Source: Veronia pacifica
Lineage (GTDB): Bacteria > Pseudomonadota > Gammaproteobacteria > Enterobacterales > Vibrionaceae
Length of the DNA stretch: 64,000 nucleotides
Assembly: GCF_001707825.1 (NCBI RefSeq)
Contig: NZ_LYBM01000031.1
Span: forward strand, 1-64,000
Direction: 5' to 3'
Shown here: one piece after another, positions 59,917-64,000 of the stretch
Numbering within the stretch: position 1 is the first letter of the stretch
Layout: every line of letters starts with the position of its first letter
Position numbers and translations under genes: made by a program
Notes under the pieces: model-generated
The model's input: only the letters and a program-made list of their open reading frames with translations
What the model was told of the DNA's origin: nothing
The model's database searches: none

Positions 59917-60897
59917 ATGAAATCACCAGTCGATACCAGTTTTATCCATGATTTAAGCAGTCTCGATTCACTGAGACAAAAGGCCAAGAGTGGCAACGAT
60001 ACAGGCGATGCATTGCGTGCAGCTGCATCCCAGTTTGAGAGTTTGTTCACGCAGATGCTGTTTAAATCAATGCGAGATGCCAATTCGGCATTCGATGCCG
60101 GGCTGATTGACAATAGAACGTCTAAATTCTATCAGCAAATGGCAGACGAACAGATGTCGAGTGCACTGAGTCAGCAAGGTTCACTGGGACTGGCAGATAT
60201 GATTGTGCAGCAGCTCGGTGGTCTGGCTAATACCGAACCGATGAAAGTCGGTGCTAACAGTGCGTCTGATCGATTGCGCATACCGGGCCGTGCGCCGGAT
60301 GTAAAAGCACCCGATGAGCAGATTGTTGATGATAAGAAGCCTGATAATGACAAAGACATTATTGCTGAGAAAACAGCAGCAACAGATACCGCTGAGGCAT
60401 CTGCGGTGCCATCAACCGATCGTCAACGCGGGTTTTCTTCACCAGCTGAATTTGTTTCTGGTTTAATGCCGTTCGCAGTGAAAGCAGGCCGGGCCTTGGG
60501 TGCCGATCCCGCTATTCTACTGGCTCAGGCTGCATTGGAGACGGGCTGGGGTAAAAAAGTCATCTCTAACGGTATGGCAAGCAGCTTTAATCTTTTCAAC
60601 ATCAAAGCACATCGCGGATGGGATGGCGATAAAGTAGCCACCAGAACACTGGAGTTTGAAAACGATATTCCGGTGAACAAGCAAGCTGCTTTTCGCAAAT
60701 ACCCCTCGTACGAAGAGAGCTTTAACGATTACACTGACTTCCTTACGACTCAGCCACGCTATAAAGATGCACTAAAAGAATCGTCTGATCCTGAAAGCTT
60801 TATCCGAGGACTTCACAAAGCGGGATATGCGACGGATCCAAGTTATTCAGACAAAGTGCTGAGGGTCTTTGATCAGGTGAAAAGCCTCATCAAATAA
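59917..60897 (+). CDS. flgJ: Bifunctional rod-cap / peptidoglycan hydrolase FlgJ
   Basis: 326 residues. The N-terminal rod-binding domain (QFESLFTQMLFKSMRDAN near 37) promotes rod assembly. The C-terminal glucosaminidase domain (about 180-326) has the catalytic Glu in QAALETGWGKK and cuts peptidoglycan for rod passage. A variable acidic linker joins them. Last gene of flgFGHIJ; no clear terminator follows. Confidence 0.96.
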   Translation: MKSPVDTSFIHDLSSLDSLRQKAKSGNDTGDALRAAASQFESLFTQMLFKSMRDANSAFDAGLIDNRTSKFYQQMADEQMSSALSQQGSLGLADMIVQQLGGLANTEPMKVGANSASDRLRIPGRAPDVKAPDEQIVDDKKPDNDKDIIAEKTAATDTAEASAVPSTDRQRGFSSPAEFVSGLMPFAVKAGRALGADPAILLAQAALETGWGKKVISNGMASSFNLFNIKAHRGWDGDKVATRTLEFENDIPVNKQAAFRKYPSYEESFNDYTDFLTTQPRYKDALKESSDPESFIRGLHKAGYATDPSYSDKVLRVFDQVKSLIK

Positions 60898-61352
60898 CAG
60901 CTGTTTTTGACAGGACAGGTTCTGCGGGGATATTCAATGAGACCGATCCCAGTTGCTGCTGTTATCTTATGCCCTTGGCTTTAGGTCTTCTGTTTTACGT
61001 CATCCGTTTCATGTCCTCGATGCAAAAATAGACGCAGCATAGCTTATTTCGGCCAACGCTGAAGATTATCACTCTGGGGTTCAGTTCTTATCCTTTCAGT
61101 CGATACCCTTCCTAACAGCAAATGTTTGAGCACTCTGAAGGCGGCAAGTATCTGCCAGCTGGCATCAGACCGACACGCGTCGGACAGGTGCGGAATAAAG
61201 ATTTAGCTCACTCGGTGAGCAGATAAACCATGAACATTTGCAAGTTGCTTGTATATCAGTCATTTATTCACATTTTCCGGTCGCATTTCATGGCACGGTT
61301 TTTGTATCAAGGATGGTGCAAGTAAAGTTTCATTAAATTACCCGGGGGCAGG
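60898..61352 (+). other. flgJ-flgK intergenic region
   Basis: 455 bp without a supported gene. It holds small stem-loops (CCGACACGCGTCGG near 61169, GCTCACTCGGTGAGC near 61206) and the flgK sigma-54 promoter. A 15-residue frame (60937-60984) has no support. Confidence 0.5.
61291..61306 (+). promoter_or_regulatory. Sigma-54 promoter of flgKL
   Basis: TGGCAC-GGTTT-TTGTA: the -24 element is perfect and the -12 element has GT in place of GC. It lies 47 bp before the flgK ATG. Confidence 0.78.
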
Positions 61353-63227
61353 ATGGGTTTTGATTTGCTCAATCTCGGCGCACAAAGTGTCATGGCGGCA
61401 CAGCGGCAGCTGAATACAACAGGTCACAACATTTCAAATGTGAACACCGAAGGCTATAGTCGCCAGACGGTTGAGCAGTCTGCCAGTGCTCCTTATTACT
61501 GGGGTGGAAACCAATGGGGGACAGGTGTTCATGCGACGGCCGTTAGACGCAACTTTGACCAGTTTGCGGTTGACCAGCTTCACCTAGCCACATCTAATCT
61601 CGGAAATGCTCAGGCCAGAGATGATCGACTAAATCTGATTGACGGCATTATGTCCGGTGCTGCAAACAAAGTGCCCGAGCAGATGAATGAATTTTATGGT
61701 GCCGTCCGCACTCTGTCTGACAATCCCAGTGACATGGGCGCGAGAACAGTTGTGCTTGAGAAAGCCAGAATGGTTTCCAGCAGCCTTAATCAGGTAAACG
61801 ACACCTTGTTCAGTCGCCAGCGCGATACTAACGATGAAATTGATACCACGCTTTCCCGTATCAACGATATCGGTACAGAGCTTGCTGAAATCCATCAGTC
61901 GATGACAAATGATCCAAAGAACAACGACCTTTATGACCGTCATCAAAAGCTTATTAATGAGTTGTCTGAATACACTCAGGTGACGGTGAGCCCAAGAAAT
62001 AGCGGCAATTTCAACATTATGATTGGCAGCGGACACAATTTAGTATCCGGTGTGCATTCCAGTGAGTTAACCACGGTACCGGGTGACCCTGATCAGCATC
62101 AGCGTCGACTTGCGTTAGTGGCTGGCGACTCAATCAAAACGATAGATAAAGCTGATATCCGCGGCAAACTCGGTGCATTGTTTGAGTTTCGCGATGAGAT
62201 TTTGCCGAAAACACGCGATGAGCTGGGCCGGGTTGCCACAGCATTTGCACTCAAAGTTAATGAGCTGCAAGAGCAGGGCTTTGATCTTTACGGTAACCCC
62301 GGAACGGCAATGTTCAGAGATATGAACAGTGCTGAAAATGCCAGTCTTCGTACGGTTAAAAATCCATCTTCATCGGCAGAGGTGAAAGTCTTCATCGACG
62401 ACATTGATCAGGCAAGGGCTGGAGATTATCACCTTAAATTCGATGGCACCGCCTACAGCATCACTAACCCAGATGATCAGAGTCAATCTGTTACGCCGAC
62501 TGGTGTGCCCCCTAGCTTTGAAATTGATGGGCTGAAGATCCAAATCGACACCCCTCTTGCCTCTGGCGATACGGTTATCCTGCGCCCCTTTCGCTCTGGA
62601 GCGGGTCAAATTGAAATGACGATGGATGATCCGGGACAAATTGCTGCTCAGAGCTTTCTCAGCTCCCACTCCCAAATCAGTGGTGAGGGAGATCTATCAA
62701 TTAATAGCATCGGAGCTCAGAAGCAGTTTCAGGTAGTGGTATCTGGTGATGCGAGTCAGTTTACTGTTCTGGATAAAAACGGCACTGTTTTACAGCCTGC
62801 CGCGTCATATCCGCCCGCTTCACCTATTACAGTGAATGGAACTGAGTTTGAGCTAACAGCAGGGGCAATGCCAAATGATATATTTGACGTTAACCTCGAA
62901 CCTTCTGTCGGCGATAATGGCAACCTGTTGAAGTTTCAGGATCTTCAGTCTGAAAAGCTGATGGACAATGGCCGATCCAGCATCATTGATGTGTTTGAGG
63001 GACTCAACACACATATCGGCATGCTTAAAGCGTCGGCAGGAAACCAACGTGGCGTTGCTGAAATTGAGAAAGATGCTGCAATGAGCAAAGTGGCGGAGGT
63101 TTCCGGGGTAAACCTCGATGAGGAGGCGGCTAATATGATGAAGTTCCAACAAGCTTACATGGCGTCATCTCGGATCATGACAGCGGCCAACGACGCTTTC
63201 CAATCACTGCTCAGTGCAACAAGATAG
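61353..63227 (+). CDS. flgK: Flagellar hook-associated protein 1 FlgK
   Basis: 624 residues, as in Vibrio. N-terminal LNTTGHNISNVNTEGYSRQT and C-terminal GVNLDEEAANMMKFQQAYMA form the hook-junction core. It is the first junction protein between hook and filament. GGGGGCAGG precedes the ATG. It precedes flgL by 11 bp and its secretion is aided by FlgN encoded upstream. Confidence 0.97.
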   Translation: MGFDLLNLGAQSVMAAQRQLNTTGHNISNVNTEGYSRQTVEQSASAPYYWGGNQWGTGVHATAVRRNFDQFAVDQLHLATSNLGNAQARDDRLNLIDGIMSGAANKVPEQMNEFYGAVRTLSDNPSDMGARTVVLEKARMVSSSLNQVNDTLFSRQRDTNDEIDTTLSRINDIGTELAEIHQSMTNDPKNNDLYDRHQKLINELSEYTQVTVSPRNSGNFNIMIGSGHNLVSGVHSSELTTVPGDPDQHQRRLALVAGDSIKTIDKADIRGKLGALFEFRDEILPKTRDELGRVATAFALKVNELQEQGFDLYGNPGTAMFRDMNSAENASLRTVKNPSSSAEVKVFIDDIDQARAGDYHLKFDGTAYSITNPDDQSQSVTPTGVPPSFEIDGLKIQIDTPLASGDTVILRPFRSGAGQIEMTMDDPGQIAAQSFLSSHSQISGEGDLSINSIGAQKQFQVVVSGDASQFTVLDKNGTVLQPAASYPPASPITVNGTEFELTAGAMPNDIFDVNLEPSVGDNGNLLKFQDLQSEKLMDNGRSSIIDVFEGLNTHIGMLKASAGNQRGVAEIEKDAAMSKVAEVSGVNLDEEAANMMKFQQAYMASSRIMTAANDAFQSLLSATR

Positions 63228-63238
63228 GAGACTGAATA

Positions 63239-64000
63239 ATGTTGAATCGAATTTCCAGCTTTCACCATTACCAGTCAGTTGCTAACGACATGATGAAACA
63301 GCAGGTGAAAATTCAGGATAATCAGGAGCAACTGGCCTCTGGCAAGCGTGTGCTAACCGCAGGTGATGATCCTGTTGCTTCTATTTACATCCAAAATTTT
63401 AAGCAACAAAATACTCAGATTGATCAGTATCTTGACTCCATTAACTTGTCACGTAACCGTCAGGCTCGTGAAGAAATAGCCCTGGATAATGCGGAACAAC
63501 TGGTAGACAGTGCAAAACGAACGTCGCTTGCCATGATTAATGGTGCGATGTCCAACGATGATCGCGAGGCTCACAAGCAGGAGCTGAAAGGAATTTTCGA
63601 CAGTTTCATGAATCTCGTTAATTCAAAAGATGAATCGGGTAATTATCTCTTCTCAGGCACAAGGACTGATTCGCAACCTTTCTTTCGCAATAACAATGGC
63701 GAAGTAACCTACGCTGGAGACAGTTATCACCGCAAATCAGAAATTGCGCCAGCCCTTGATGTGATCACCAGCGATCCGGGCGATAAAGTTTTTATGAATA
63801 TCGATAACCCTTTCGGTGATTACGACCCCGAGTATGATCTGGAAGAAGGGTCATCTTTGTTGCTATCCTCTGCGACCAATTCGAACAATACCGATAACTC
63901 AGCCTATGAAGTCGAATTTGATATCGACAGCAATGGCGCAACAACGTACGAGCTTTTTCAAAATGGCACCTCAGTGGATTCGGGGCTCTATGACTCACAA
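63239..64000 (+). CDS. flgL: Flagellar hook-associated protein 3 FlgL (partial, cut by window end)
   Basis: The first 254 codons are open to the window end without a stop. The N-terminus MLNRISSFHHYQSVANDMM and the flagellin-like LASGKRVLTAGDDPVASIY motif identify FlgL, the second junction protein that caps onto FlgK and nucleates the filament. It is 11 bp after flgK with TAGGAG upstream. The C-terminal helix is outside the window. Confidence 0.93.
   Translation, partial: MLNRISSFHHYQSVANDMMKQQVKIQDNQEQLASGKRVLTAGDDPVASIYIQNFKQQNTQIDQYLDSINLSRNRQAREEIALDNAEQLVDSAKRTSLAMINGAMSNDDREAHKQELKGIFDSFMNLVNSKDESGNYLFSGTRTDSQPFFRNNNGEVTYAGDSYHRKSEIAPALDVITSDPGDKVFMNIDNPFGDYDPEYDLEEGSSLLLSSATNSNNTDNSAYEVEFDIDSNGATTYELFQNGTSVDSGLYDSQ

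Noticed and set aside
60937-60984. 15-residue ORF after flgJ
   Set aside because: Ribosome site weak, no conservation known, and it lies in a plain intergenic region.
46961-64000. Flagellar region as a horizontally acquired island
   Set aside because: Gene content and order are those of a standard Vibrionaceae polar flagellar locus, without mobile genes.

Overview
The window looks like a chromosomal segment of a marine gammaproteobacterium of the family Vibrionaceae; a Grimontia, Enterovibrio or Photobacterium type relative would fit, but the genus cannot be fixed from sequence alone. The gene order resembles Escherichia coli around rrnH-yafD-mltD-gloB-rnhA-dnaQ, fadE-gmhA-yafJ, purN-purM-upp, dapA-bamC-purC and crr-ptsI-ptsH-cysK-cysZ-zipA-ligA. 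It ends in a Vibrio-type polar flagellar locus (flgT, flgO, flgP, cheV, cheR). Nearly everything is housekeeping DNA. I saw no insertion sequence, prophage, CRISPR array or integron.

Layout. 1-600: end of an rRNA operon (5S, tRNA-Asp, tRNA-Trp, terminator). 0.8-12.2 kb: DUF1904, yafD, mltD, gloB, yafS, rnhA, dnaQ, a TIGR03503-like gene, fadE, gmhA, yafJ. 12.2-17.5 kb: purMN facing away from upp, then uraA and a frameshifted DUF2066 gene. 17.6-23.5 kb: DUF2069, a WrbA-like flavoprotein, arsC-like yfgD, bepA, a TusA-like gene, perM and a frameshifted FAD oxidoreductase. 23.5-29.5 kb: bcp, dapA-bamC-purC and the yffB-dapE-M15 peptidase-DUF2897 cluster. 29.6-33.5 kb: small regulators, a lipoprotein, a thioesterase, DUF2919, an unknown exported protein and a DyP-type peroxidase. 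33.5-46.7 kb: the PTS operon, cysK, cysZ, zipA, a multidomain chitin-type LPMO, ligA, a porin and gltX. 46.8-64 kb: tRNA-Arg and the flagellar cluster flgT / flgOP / flgAMN / cheVR / flgBCDE / flgFGHIJ / flgKL, with flgL cut by the window end.

Regulation that can be read from the sequence: FadR-like operators before fadE and before a thioesterase gene, PurR boxes before purM and, oddly, just after purC, and a perfect FNR-type box before the porin. In the flagellar cluster there is a sigma-28 promoter before flgM and sigma-54 promoters before flgB, flgF and flgK. Two weaker sigma-54-like sites face each other between flgT and flgO. A strong terminator between flgE and flgF, followed directly by a sigma-54 promoter, divides the rod/hook/ring genes into two transcription units.

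No clearly new multi-gene system was found. The most useful second-look items are the PurR box after purC, the flgE/flgF split, the overlapping flgT/flgO promoters, two single-base frameshifts within 7 kb, an LPMO gene placed between zipA and ligA, and a few very small ORFs.
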